This document shows, in pieces, positions 24,766-32,498 of a stretch of 64,000 nt of DNA. A program made the position numbers and the translations under genes. A model generated the notes under the pieces. The model ran no database searches, was not told the origin of the DNA, and saw nothing but the letters and a program-made list of their open reading frames with translations. Each line of letters begins with the position of its first letter. Position 1 is the stretch's first letter. The DNA comes from JBALVT01 sp045110675 (lineage in GTDB: Bacteria; Pseudomonadota; Gammaproteobacteria; Pseudomonadales; Halieaceae), in contig JBGCGJ010000006.1 in assembly GCA_045110675.1 (NCBI GenBank), positions 1-64,000 of the forward strand. Reading direction: 5' to 3'.

Positions 24766-25874
24766 GCCTTGATATCCACACTGAGGGTCCACTGTGTTTT
24801 TGCAATCTCCGTGCTGCGGTGACCCCGATGAGCCAACAACACAGAAACATCCAGACCATGACCTTCCAGGCCACTTTGGAGTCGAGGTAATTGCTCCTTC
24901 AGGAGGTCAGCGGTGTGCTGCAGTTGAGCGTGCATTACCACCGAAACTTTGCTGCCACTAAGGAACAAATCTGCCTCAATATCGCCAAGCTTTGGCAGGC
25001 TCATACTCAGTAACACCTTCCAATCCTTGTGATTTTCCAACTCTCCACCGGGAGGGTTCTCCCGCAGGATGGTAATCGTCAGCCCGTACACTGAATCTGC
25101 ATACCTAAATGGCATATCGAACAACCAGGTATGGCCGTCGCTTTCATCGCGCTGAGAGGCGGCCACCTGGTTCAAGGTAATCGTGGCCAGCGCGCCCTTA
25201 ATCTCCTCCTCCAACTCCACCAGAGACTCAGGCAAATGAGCGCCACTGGCAATCCCACGCGAACGCCCCAGAACCTGTTCAATTCGGAACAACAAACGCA
25301 ACAGCGAGGCTTTCAAATCAGTATTGGTCAACACACCGCCGCTGAGCACCAATCGGGCAAGTTCTGCCTCGAGGAAAAAACCAGAGTCCCGCACAGCCTG
25401 CTGCAGCACCTTGGGATCTGACAGCAAATTGAGCGGGGGGATGTTTTTGAACAAGCGCTCAAGATCGGCGGTCTTCAAGCCGGCGAGCGACAGAATATTG
25501 GCACTTTGAATCGGGTCTATCAGCGCGAGCAGCGGCGCTGCGACACTTCCCTGTCGCGGGATCAAAACCTGCAGCTGCCCTTCGAGAGCATTGGTACTGG
25601 CCGGCGTATTCAACACAGGATTATGAACGATCTTCAAACTGGGCGAAGGACTTAAACCGGTTACTTGCAACATCAAAACCGCACCTTTTTGCACAGCGAC
25701 GTCGGAAGCTGCCACCATTTTCTGTCCGGAAACCTGTAACAACAGGTTTCCCGAGGCTGTTTTGTCCTGCACGCGCCCGATCAACAACTGACCTACCTGC
25801 CAGGATTTCAGCAGAGGTTCTAAATTTTTGTGCTGCAGCGCAGAGGCAGCAATTGGGGATTGGATCGGATCCAT
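24762..25874 (-). CDS. FliK-like hook-length-control C-terminal domain protein
   Basis: A 370-residue protein with a beta-rich N-terminal segment (WQVGQLLIGRVQDKTASGNLLLQVSGQKM) and a FliK-type C-terminal domain (about 270-370: LTITILRENPPGGELENHKDWKVLLSMSLPKLGDIEADLFLSGSKV). It is distinct from the fliK at 41315, which sits in the fli operon. It pairs with the FlhB-like gene. There is no Shine-Dalgarno sequence, and a GCCGATAA element ends seven bases before the ATG, so the mRNA may be leaderless. It may be an accessory regulator of flagellar export specificity. Confidence 0.7.
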   Translation of the reverse strand: MDPIQSPIAASALQHKNLEPLLKSWQVGQLLIGRVQDKTASGNLLLQVSGQKMVAASDVAVQKGAVLMLQVTGLSPSPSLKIVHNPVLNTPASTNALEGQLQVLIPRQGSVAAPLLALIDPIQSANILSLAGLKTADLERLFKNIPPLNLLSDPKVLQQAVRDSGFFLEAELARLVLSGGVLTNTDLKASLLRLLFRIEQVLGRSRGIASGAHLPESLVELEEEIKGALATITLNQVAASQRDESDGHTWLFDMPFRYADSVYGLTITILRENPPGGELENHKDWKVLLSMSLPKLGDIEADLFLSGSKVSVVMHAQLQHTADLLKEQLPRLQSGLEGHGLDVSVLLAHRGHRSTEIAKTQWTLSVDIKA

Positions 25875-25881
25875 AGGGAAG

Positions 25882-25909
25882 TTATCGGCACGTTTAATGC
25901 ATAGCTTGA
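25882..25909 (-). promoter_or_regulatory. Sigma28-like promoter immediately upstream of the FliK-like gene
   Basis: The -10 box GCCGATAA (25882-25889, minus strand) equals the FliA consensus. The -35, TCAAGCTA, matches five of eight, with a 12-base spacer, one longer than ideal. Transcription would begin at or next to the ATG. Confidence 0.4.
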
Positions 25910-25933
25910 TGTTAACAGTTGTGGAGAATAATT

Positions 25934-26665
25934 ATGACCACCAAGGATCTCAATCTCTCGCTCGATCCAGAGTTACTTCAAACGACGACGGCATCTGGCC
26001 CAGCTGTCGCTGACACACCTGCCCCGCCGCCGGATACCCGCGAACCGATAAGTGCTCCCCCCGTCACAGGATACTCTGCAAAGCCCCCCTGGAAGTCCAC
26101 CGCGCTGATAGCTCTGCTCAGTGTCGCCACCGTCCTCGGGGCAGCATATTGGTTCGTGGAACTTAGCGGCAAAATGCCAACTGCGCAGCGGGCTGATTCC
26201 GAAGAGGCCAACCGAGCCATACGATCAGACCTGGCAGAACTGAATATTCAAATCAGCGCGCTGCAAAACGAAATCCAGAGGCTGGAGCTCGCGCAAAACC
26301 GGCAGGGAGAGCTGCTCAAAGCTTCAATCAAGGAAATAAAGCTTCCTAAAGACAAACTACAAAAAAGTAAGAATTTAGCTAAAGAAAAGCCGGACGAGGT
26401 CGCAAAGCTAGTTGAAGACAAAGATTGGTATGTCAACTTAGGTAGTTTTACTGGTGCTAAGGAGGCGGAAGGTCTGCGTAAGAAAATGTTGGCAATTGGT
26501 TATCAACCGCAAATAAAAAAGCAGCAAGATCAATACCAAATGTCCTACAAAGTAGTGCTGCCGGGCTTCAAGAACAGAGAGTCTGCCGAGGTTGCCGCCA
26601 AGCTACTTATGGAAAAAACCAACCTGGACAGCTTGTGGGTCTGGCAAGGGAGTGAAGAGGGTTAA
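25934..26665 (+). CDS. SPOR-domain inner-membrane protein
   Basis: A 243-residue bitopic protein: a Pro-rich cytoplasmic N-terminus (1-52), one membrane helix (about 54-73, TALIALLSVATVLGAAYWFV), a coiled coil (about 85-130, LNIQISALQNEIQRLEL) and a C-terminal SPOR domain (about 165-243, WYVNLGSFTGAKEAEGLRKKM), which binds denuded peptidoglycan. GGAG precedes ATG 25934. It is divergent from the FliK-like gene and upstream of pomA. It may place a flagellar or cell-division component at septal or polar peptidoglycan (inference). Confidence 0.82.
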   Translation: MTTKDLNLSLDPELLQTTTASGPAVADTPAPPPDTREPISAPPVTGYSAKPPWKSTALIALLSVATVLGAAYWFVELSGKMPTAQRADSEEANRAIRSDLAELNIQISALQNEIQRLELAQNRQGELLKASIKEIKLPKDKLQKSKNLAKEKPDEVAKLVEDKDWYVNLGSFTGAKEAEGLRKKMLAIGYQPQIKKQQDQYQMSYKVVLPGFKNRESAEVAAKLLMEKTNLDSLWVWQGSEEG

Positions 26666-26791
26666 AAAAGACCCGAAGAATCCGGACAGGGAGGGCCCGA
26701 TGGTTCGCCCTGTCAGTTGAAAAAATAATAGCTAGACAGGCTGCTATCCGACCGCAGCCTGAATCTACTGATAGAAACCCGAGGAAGACAC

Positions 26792-27580
26792 ATGGATCTG
26801 GCGACACTCATAGGCATGCTTGGTGCCATCGGCATTGTTCTGGCAGCAATGTTAACCGGGGGCTCAATTATAGTCTTCGTCAACGTTCCCTCTATATTGA
26901 TCGTGTTGGGTGGAACCTTCATGGTCGTAATGATCAAATTTACACTCGGACAGTTTCTGGGCGCGTTCAAGGTCGCTGCCCGAGCCTTCATGTTCAAGTT
27001 GCAAAGCGCGGAAGATCTTATCGAGCAAATCGTCAACCTGGCTAACATTGCTCGCAAAGAGGGGATGCTTGCGCTGGAGAATGAAGAGATTGAAAACGAG
27101 TTCTTGAATGAGGGCATAAAAATGCTCATCGATGGCAACAATCATGAAGTCATCGAAAAAGTCATGCACAAGGACCTACAGCAAACACTCGATCATCACA
27201 CCTGGGGCGCCAAGGTCTTTACTGCCACCGGCGATGTTGCGCCGGCTATGGGTATGATAGGTACGCTGATCGGTCTGGTACAAATGCTGTCGGCCATGGA
27301 CGACCCAAAATCCATCGGTCCCTCTATGGCGGTTGCACTGCTGACTACTCTATACGGCGCGATGCTCGCCAACATGATCGCACTGCCCATCGCAGACAAG
27401 CTTGGATTGCGAAAATCGGAAGAGGGCAAGATCAAGGCCATGTGTATCGACGGGGTATTAGCGATCCAGGAGGGTCAAAACCCGAGAATTATTGAGTCCA
27501 TGTTGAAGGCCTATCTAGATCCGACCAAACGAAATGTGGAAAAGAGCGACTCGGGTGAAGCGGCAGCTGAGGCAGCCTGA
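26792..27580 (+). CDS. pomA: Flagellar stator protein PomA (MotA family, Na+-type)
   Basis: A 262-residue stator subunit with four membrane helices (about 4-22, 30-50, 145-168, 178-200) and a large cytoplasmic loop (about 55-140) that contacts FliG. The TM3 region reads APAMGMIGTLIGLVQML, and TM4 ALLTTLYGAMLANMIALPIADKL. The sequence follows the PomA pattern rather than that of proton MotA. The stop overlaps pomB by one base. Na+ specificity is inferred from family resemblance. Confidence 0.92.
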   Translation: MDLATLIGMLGAIGIVLAAMLTGGSIIVFVNVPSILIVLGGTFMVVMIKFTLGQFLGAFKVAARAFMFKLQSAEDLIEQIVNLANIARKEGMLALENEEIENEFLNEGIKMLIDGNNHEVIEKVMHKDLQQTLDHHTWGAKVFTATGDVAPAMGMIGTLIGLVQMLSAMDDPKSIGPSMAVALLTTLYGAMLANMIALPIADKLGLRKSEEGKIKAMCIDGVLAIQEGQNPRIIESMLKAYLDPTKRNVEKSDSGEAAAEAA

Positions 27581-28536
27581 TGATAGCGATTGAAGAACAG
27601 GACGACGGACCACCCGGAACACCGGCATGGATGGCAACCTTCGCCGATCTAATGTCGCTGCTCATGTGCTTCTTTGTGTTACTGCTCTCCTTTTCACAAA
27701 TGGATGCACAGAAGTACAAAGAAGTTGCAGGATCAATGAAGAATGCCTTCGGCGTGCAAACCAAGGTAAAAGCATTTGGCATTCCCAAGGGAACGAGCAT
27801 TATCGCCAAGGAATTTAGCCCGGGAAAACCGCAACCGACTCAACTCGATACTATTAACCAGTTCACTACTGATGTCACCAAGGCCTCGCTCTCAGTCGGC
27901 AACCCCACAGCCTCTAAATCGAAAGGCAAGGACTCCGGTGGCGCAGAGGCAAAGCGGCTGCTAAAAGAAAGACTGGACGCCTTGATGGTAGAAACGCAAA
28001 TAGACGCTGAAAAACTCAGGGCTACATTGAAGGACGAAATTGACAGCGGCAAGGTCGATATAGAGTACACAGGGCGTTCCATTACTGTCCGCATTCGAGA
28101 AAGAGGATCCTTCCCCTCGGCCTCTTCTGCGATACAAGACGGCTTTATTCCCGTTTTGGGGGCTATAAGAGAGTCGCTAAAGGTTATAGCCGGAGAGATC
28201 TCCGTCGAAGGACACACCGATAACATTCCAATTTCGAGCGCACGATTTAAGTCAAACTGGGATTTATCTTCTTCCAGAGCACTCTCGGTAACGCACGAAT
28301 TAGTGAAAGACAACGCGCTCGATGCCAATCGTTTTATGGTCGTTGGTCGCTCCGATACAAAACCCTTCAAGCCCAATACGTCTTCGAGAAATCGGGCTGA
28401 GAATCGGCGAGTTGAGATCGTCATACGGCAAGGCTTCGACGAAGAAACAATTTCGGATATCAATGAGCTAAAAAGAACTGACCCCGATGCCATGGAGTCC
28501 ATCAACGCAGGACTGGGTGGTGTTGCAACACAATAG
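27580..28536 (+). CDS. pomB: Flagellar stator protein PomB (MotB family)
   Basis: Ion-channel and peptidoglycan-anchoring stator subunit, 318 residues. The single helix (about 17-40, WMATFADLMSLLMCFFVLLLSF) contains the ion-binding Asp23. A plug and linker of about 130 residues follow, then the OmpA-like domain (about 185-290) with VEGHTDNIPIS and SRALSVTHEL and NRRVEIVI. The TM closely resembles Vibrio PomB, supporting Na+ coupling. It is partner of the pomA gene just upstream. Confidence 0.92.
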   Translation: MIAIEEQDDGPPGTPAWMATFADLMSLLMCFFVLLLSFSQMDAQKYKEVAGSMKNAFGVQTKVKAFGIPKGTSIIAKEFSPGKPQPTQLDTINQFTTDVTKASLSVGNPTASKSKGKDSGGAEAKRLLKERLDALMVETQIDAEKLRATLKDEIDSGKVDIEYTGRSITVRIRERGSFPSASSAIQDGFIPVLGAIRESLKVIAGEISVEGHTDNIPISSARFKSNWDLSSSRALSVTHELVKDNALDANRFMVVGRSDTKPFKPNTSSRNRAENRRVEIVIRQGFDEETISDINELKRTDPDAMESINAGLGGVATQ

Positions 28537-28547
28537 GTATAGCAAAA

Positions 28548-29138
28548 GTGAAAATTGAATACGAAAGACGGCGCTATTTCCGTATCAATGACATTGTCGG
28601 CTTGACGTACTCCGCTCTGGAAGGCGGCGAAGAGTTCAAGACTGGAATTGAAAGCGAAGCTTCTATGCCCATGATGGAATTGCTAGCTGAGGTAGATCAG
28701 AACTTTAACCAGGTCACCAATGTCCTATGGCACGAAAAACCAGCTATCGCACAGGCCCTTGGATTACTGAACCGGAAAATTTCGATTATTGCGGCCCACG
28801 CGATGCAAACCGAAGACCAGGCTATCGATTCCTACGAAGACCAAATGGTGAACATCAGCGGCTGCGGTATGGCGTTTCACAGTGCTGAGAGTTTTCCGGT
28901 GGATACCGCGCTTAAAATCTCTACGGTACTAAAGCCCTCCAACATCAAGTTGAACTTTACCGCCAAGGTAGTCGGGTGCGAGGCAGGCCCAGAGGGTTTA
29001 GATCAACACTTCTGGATTCGGGTGAGTCTGGACAATGACAACGCCGGCGCCCAGGAGCAATTGATACAACACATTGTCCAAAAGCAATGTTCGCAGATTT
29101 CAGCTTCGGAAAGTCAGCCTACTTCAAAAGTGTTTTAA
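28548..29138 (+). CDS. PilZ-domain c-di-GMP receptor with helical insert
   Basis: A 196-residue protein with both PilZ signatures: RxxxR at Arg8-Arg12 (ERRRYFRIND) and NxSxxG at Asn102-Gly107 (VNISGCGMAF). About 90 residues separate the two, against roughly 20-30 in simple PilZ barrels. The insert is helical (QALGLLNRKISIIAAHAM). A GTG start follows pomB by 11 bases, so the protein is probably co-expressed with the stator and may act as a YcgR-like brake or stator modulator (inference). The 3' end overlaps a minus-strand frame. Confidence 0.78.
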   Translation: MKIEYERRRYFRINDIVGLTYSALEGGEEFKTGIESEASMPMMELLAEVDQNFNQVTNVLWHEKPAIAQALGLLNRKISIIAAHAMQTEDQAIDSYEDQMVNISGCGMAFHSAESFPVDTALKISTVLKPSNIKLNFTAKVVGCEAGPEGLDQHFWIRVSLDNDNAGAQEQLIQHIVQKQCSQISASESQPTSKVF

Positions 29139-29263
29139 ATTGTTTCGAGCTCGGCACTACTTGGCGATACTAGTAAGCCGTTGCCGTCTGTCTTGATCAT
29201 GCTGTGAAGATTCGGGTAGCGGTCTCGCAGCAAAGCAAAGTAAGCTCGCTGTGCATTATCCGC
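29135..29263 (-). pseudogene. Possible gene fragment downstream of motD
   Basis: An open minus-strand frame (AYFALLRDRYPNLHS...SSAELETI, 42 codons) follows and slightly overlaps the end of motD in another frame, and ends over the PilZ stop. It has no plausible start codon but looks protein-like. It may be the tail of a deleted gene. The family is not recognised and chance is possible. Confidence 0.22.
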
Positions 29264-30125
29264 CCGCCTGTTCCTTCAACAATTCAAATTCGTAAATTCG
29301 GTCGCCTGTTTGCCCATTCAGAGAAGCCATCACAACGACAACTACCCGTCGATTTTGTGCTCTAGCGGCATTGTCGGCGTTATCAGAAATGGGTTGGTGT
29401 TCGCCATAGCCTATAGAAGCCATACGTGAAGGATCAACGCCACTTCTCTCAAAGAGTCTCACGACCGCAGCAGCCCGAGCCGAGGACAACTCCCAGTTGG
29501 ATGGAAAAATTCTGGACTGGATCGGTCTGTTGTCGGTGAAGCCTTCGACGTTCACTCTGTTGGGTAAATCTACGAATAGACCGGACAACTCAACCAATAC
29601 GGGTATCGAGTCGACGATCAGCTGGCTACTACCACTAAGAAACAAAAGGCTGGACTTGATCTCAATCTCCAACCAAAACTTGTTGCGCTTTAGATTGATA
29701 ATGCCTTCGTCGATCAGGTCTTCCATTTTCTCCTCTACCCCGTCGGCAATACCATCGATCTCGACTTCTGCTTCGTCGAGCACACGCTGAGAGAAGCCAT
29801 CCTCGCTGCCAGTATCGGGCAATGCTTGATCGCCTTTTTCCAACGGTATCAGGGCGGTCGGAGAGCCCGATAGAGTATTCAGCTCATCTTGGGACAGAGG
29901 GGATATACGAGCAAGACCACTCTCCTGAGCGGCTTGTAGCGCAGTTTTTGGGTCGCTGAATGCTGAGATCATTGCATCTGACAACACCCGATACTTATCT
30001 TCGTTTACCGAAGACATCGAATACATTACAACGAAGAAGGCGAACAACAGCGTGATGAAATCTGCATAGGAGACCAACCAACGCTCGTGGTTTATGGGCT
30101 CTTCAACATGTTTTCTTCTCGCCAT
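29256..30125 (-). CDS. motD: Flagellar stator protein MotD (MotB family)
   Basis: Second peptidoglycan-anchoring stator subunit, 289 residues. The helix WLVSYADFITLLFAFFVVMYSM (16-37) contains the ion-binding Asp22. The OmpA-like domain (about 175-275) has VEGFTDNRPIQSRIFPSNWELSSARAAAVVRLF and QNRRVVVVVM. The TM resembles Pseudomonas MotD, a proton-driven stator. It follows motC by 13 bases at the end of the flhF-fleN-fliA-motCD operon. Its sequence is clearly different from PomB, so the cell has two motors. Confidence 0.92.
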   Translation of the reverse strand: MARRKHVEEPINHERWLVSYADFITLLFAFFVVMYSMSSVNEDKYRVLSDAMISAFSDPKTALQAAQESGLARISPLSQDELNTLSGSPTALIPLEKGDQALPDTGSEDGFSQRVLDEAEVEIDGIADGVEEKMEDLIDEGIINLKRNKFWLEIEIKSSLLFLSGSSQLIVDSIPVLVELSGLFVDLPNRVNVEGFTDNRPIQSRIFPSNWELSSARAAAVVRLFERSGVDPSRMASIGYGEHQPISDNADNAARAQNRRVVVVVMASLNGQTGDRIYEFELLKEQAGG

Positions 30126-30138
30126 TTCTAGGGCATGC

Positions 30139-30906
30139 CTAAGTCAGGTAGCCTTCGAGCATACCCGCGATAGTCCTGGGGTTCTCTCCTTCTGCTATGG
30201 CTACCAGCCCGTCCAGGATCATTTCCTGATACTGGGCCATATCATTGACGATGGTCTTTAGCTTGCTCGCCATGGGGAGAAAAAAGAAATTGGCAAAGCC
30301 AACACCGTAAATAGTCGCTACAAACGCCACAGCGATTCCCGGCCCGAGAGATGCCGGATCAGATAAATTGTTCATCACGTGAATGAGGCCCATCACGGCT
30401 CCGATAATACCGATGGTAGGCGAGTAACCTCCCATTGCCTCATAGACTCTGGCTCCGTTCATCTCCTTGGCGGAGTTACTATCGATCTCTATCTCTAAAG
30501 TCTTACGAATTTCTTCAGGCTCGTGCCCATCTACCAACAACATCAGGCCCTTTTTGACGAACTTGTCCCTCTCTTTATCGGCGATTTTTTGCAAGCCTAA
30601 CAAACCATCTTTGCGAGCTATTTTGCTCCAGCCATCAATTCTCTTGAGTATTACCTTGCGTTCAATTTTTGGCGGCAAAAAGACCCAACGAAATCTTCGC
30701 AGGCCATGTAAAAAAATAGCCTTGGGCGTTTGGACAAGAGTCGCACCGAGTGTGCCGCCAAAGACCACGAGGAATGCCGTCGCCTGAATAAGAGAGTCGG
30801 TGCGACCACCCTCGAGAATATTGCCTCCCACCACCACCAACAACGACAGTGTCACGCCCACAAAGGAAAGGAAATCTATAGGCTGATTCCGGCTGTTAGC
30901 GGCCAC
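30139..30906 (-). CDS. motC: Flagellar stator protein MotC (MotA family)
   Basis: A 255-residue MotA-type channel subunit with four membrane helices (about 10-27, 34-50, 150-172, 183-205) and the cytoplasmic FliG-contacting loop. The TM3 region reads YSPTIGIIGAVMGLIHVMNNLSDP, typical of the MotC/proton branch. It starts 15 bases after fliA. In Pseudomonas cheYZAB lie between fliA and motC; here nothing does. Confidence 0.92.
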   Translation of the reverse strand: MAANSRNQPIDFLSFVGVTLSLLVVVGGNILEGGRTDSLIQATAFLVVFGGTLGATLVQTPKAIFLHGLRRFRWVFLPPKIERKVILKRIDGWSKIARKDGLLGLQKIADKERDKFVKKGLMLLVDGHEPEEIRKTLEIEIDSNSAKEMNGARVYEAMGGYSPTIGIIGAVMGLIHVMNNLSDPASLGPGIAVAFVATIYGVGFANFFFLPMASKLKTIVNDMAQYQEMILDGLVAIAEGENPRTIAGMLEGYLT

Positions 30907-30921
30907 CTTGTGTCAACTCCC

Positions 30922-31632
30922 CTACTCGGACCACTGTGCCACTTTGACCCGAACCCGAGCCAATGCTTGGCCGTGTATTTGCGACACGCGAGACTCAGAA
31001 ACGCCCATTACCTCCCCTATCTCCTTAAGGTTAAGTTCATCTCCATAGTAGAGAGACATCATTAACATCTCTTTTTGGGGCAGGGACTTGATGGCTTTGG
31101 CAAGTAATTTCCGCTGCTGGTTATCTTCCAGCTGAGCGAAGGGGTCCACTTCGTCAGATTCATGGGTATTTTCCATTCCCTCCATGCCATCCAGGGAGGT
31201 CATTCTTGAGCAAACCAATTCCCTGGAAAGGTCATGGTATTCCTCTAGAGGCATATCCAACTCTGCTGCAATTTCGGCATCGGTTACCGCTCGACCCAAG
31301 CGAGACTCAAGCGCGTTCATAGCTGTCGAAACGCGCTTTAAACTTTGTTGAACAGAACGCGGCTTCCAATCGTTTCGGCGAACTTCGTCGAGCATAGCGC
31401 CCTTAATTCTTATTCCAGCATAGGTAGCAAAACTCGCTCCCTGAGTGGCGTCGTAAGTAGAGCTGGCTTGAATCAAACCAATCATGCCAACCTGCATCAT
31501 GTCATCGAGTTCAATATCTGGCGGTAGACGCGCAACCAAATGCAGACCAATTTTTTTGACTAGTGGCAGATACTCTCTAACGAGTTCGTCTACGCTTTCG
31601 CGTTCCGCTGGGTCATAGGCAGTGGTTTCCAT
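30922..31632 (-). CDS. fliA: Flagellar sigma factor FliA (sigma28)
   Basis: Directs RNA polymerase to late flagellar and chemotaxis promoters. The 236 residues carry sigma region 2 (about 15-90, EYLPLVKKIGLHLVARLPPDIELDDMMQVG and IKGAMLDEVRRNDW), region 3 and region 4 (about 180-230, ELNLKEIGEVMGVSESRVSQIHGQAL, the -35 binding helix). It is five bases from fleN. Its likely targets in this window are the fliC promoter and the chemotaxis operon promoter. The anti-sigma factor gene flgM is not in the window. Confidence 0.95.
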   Translation of the reverse strand: METTAYDPAERESVDELVREYLPLVKKIGLHLVARLPPDIELDDMMQVGMIGLIQASSTYDATQGASFATYAGIRIKGAMLDEVRRNDWKPRSVQQSLKRVSTAMNALESRLGRAVTDAEIAAELDMPLEEYHDLSRELVCSRMTSLDGMEGMENTHESDEVDPFAQLEDNQQRKLLAKAIKSLPQKEMLMMSLYYGDELNLKEIGEVMGVSESRVSQIHGQALARVRVKVAQWSE

Positions 31633-31637
31633 AATTG

Positions 31638-32498
31638 TCAGGCTCCCAACTCCGCTGCGCCACCTTGTATAAGGCGCTCAACAAAGAATCCCAGGCCACC
31701 ATAACTTTCCTGCCCGAGAAACTCTCGATCAACATCAGTGGCGAGTTTGCCAAATGCTTGCGCTGATGGACTTCGCGGATACAGCTGAACAACTGGACCC
31801 TGCTGCTGAACCGCCTTGCGTAAATAGTTATCCCGTGGGATAGCCCCGAGATAGCCCAGATGAACATCCAGGAATCGGTCCGAGACGCGACAAACCTTGC
31901 CGTACAAAGCGCGCGCCTGAGCGTCGCTATCCACCATGTTGGCAAGCAGCTCGAATTTTTTGATGCCACACTGGGCATTGAGAACCTTGATCAAAGCATA
32001 GGCGTCGGTAATCGAAGTAGGCTCGTCACACAGCACCACGATCACCGTCTGGCAGGCACTGCTGAACGCCTGAACATTCAGATCTATGCCAGCGCCAATG
32101 TCGACGATCAAGGTATCCACCGGCATACTCAATTCTCCGAAGGAACGTATCAGTCCAGCCTGCTCAGTCGGAGACAGGTTGGTCATGCTCGATATTCCCG
32201 AAGAGGCTGGCACGATGTTAATGCCTTTTGGTCCCTGGACGACAATTTCCTCCAAAGAACGCTCTCCTGAGACAACATGGCTGAGATCGTACTTGGGCTT
32301 TAAACCCAGCGTGATATCAACATTGGCCAAACCCAGGTCAGCATCGAGCAATACCACGTCGCGGCCCTGTTCCGCGAGGCTCACGGCAAGATTGACTGCG
32401 ATATTGGTTTTTCCCACGCCGCCTTTGCCACTGGTGATCGCCATTACGTTAATGGGAGAAGGTGCTGGCATACGCGCCAGTTTTTGTACTTGAGTCAT
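31638..32498 (-). CDS. fleN: Flagellar number regulator FleN/FlhG (MinD-like ATPase)
   Basis: Restrains flagellar number by acting on FleQ and FlhF. The 286-residue ParA/MinD ATPase has the deviant Walker A GKGGVGKTNIAVNLA (about 28-42), switch I DADLGLANVDITLGL and switch II VDIGAGIDLNVQAF. It has a short N-terminal extension (VQKLARMPAPSP) that resembles the FlhF-stimulating DQAxxLR-type activator helix, and a C-terminal membrane-targeting helix (QESYGGLGFFVERLIQ). It abuts flhF and precedes fliA. Confidence 0.94.
   Translation of the reverse strand: MTQVQKLARMPAPSPINVMAITSGKGGVGKTNIAVNLAVSLAEQGRDVVLLDADLGLANVDITLGLKPKYDLSHVVSGERSLEEIVVQGPKGINIVPASSGISSMTNLSPTEQAGLIRSFGELSMPVDTLIVDIGAGIDLNVQAFSSACQTVIVVLCDEPTSITDAYALIKVLNAQCGIKKFELLANMVDSDAQARALYGKVCRVSDRFLDVHLGYLGAIPRDNYLRKAVQQQGPVVQLYPRSPSAQAFGKLATDVDREFLGQESYGGLGFFVERLIQGGAAELGA

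Noticed and set aside
26688..26720. GACAGGG...CCCTGTC inverted repeat upstream of pomA
   Set aside because: No T tract directly after it on the plus strand, so I cannot support a terminator; an operator is possible but unsupported.
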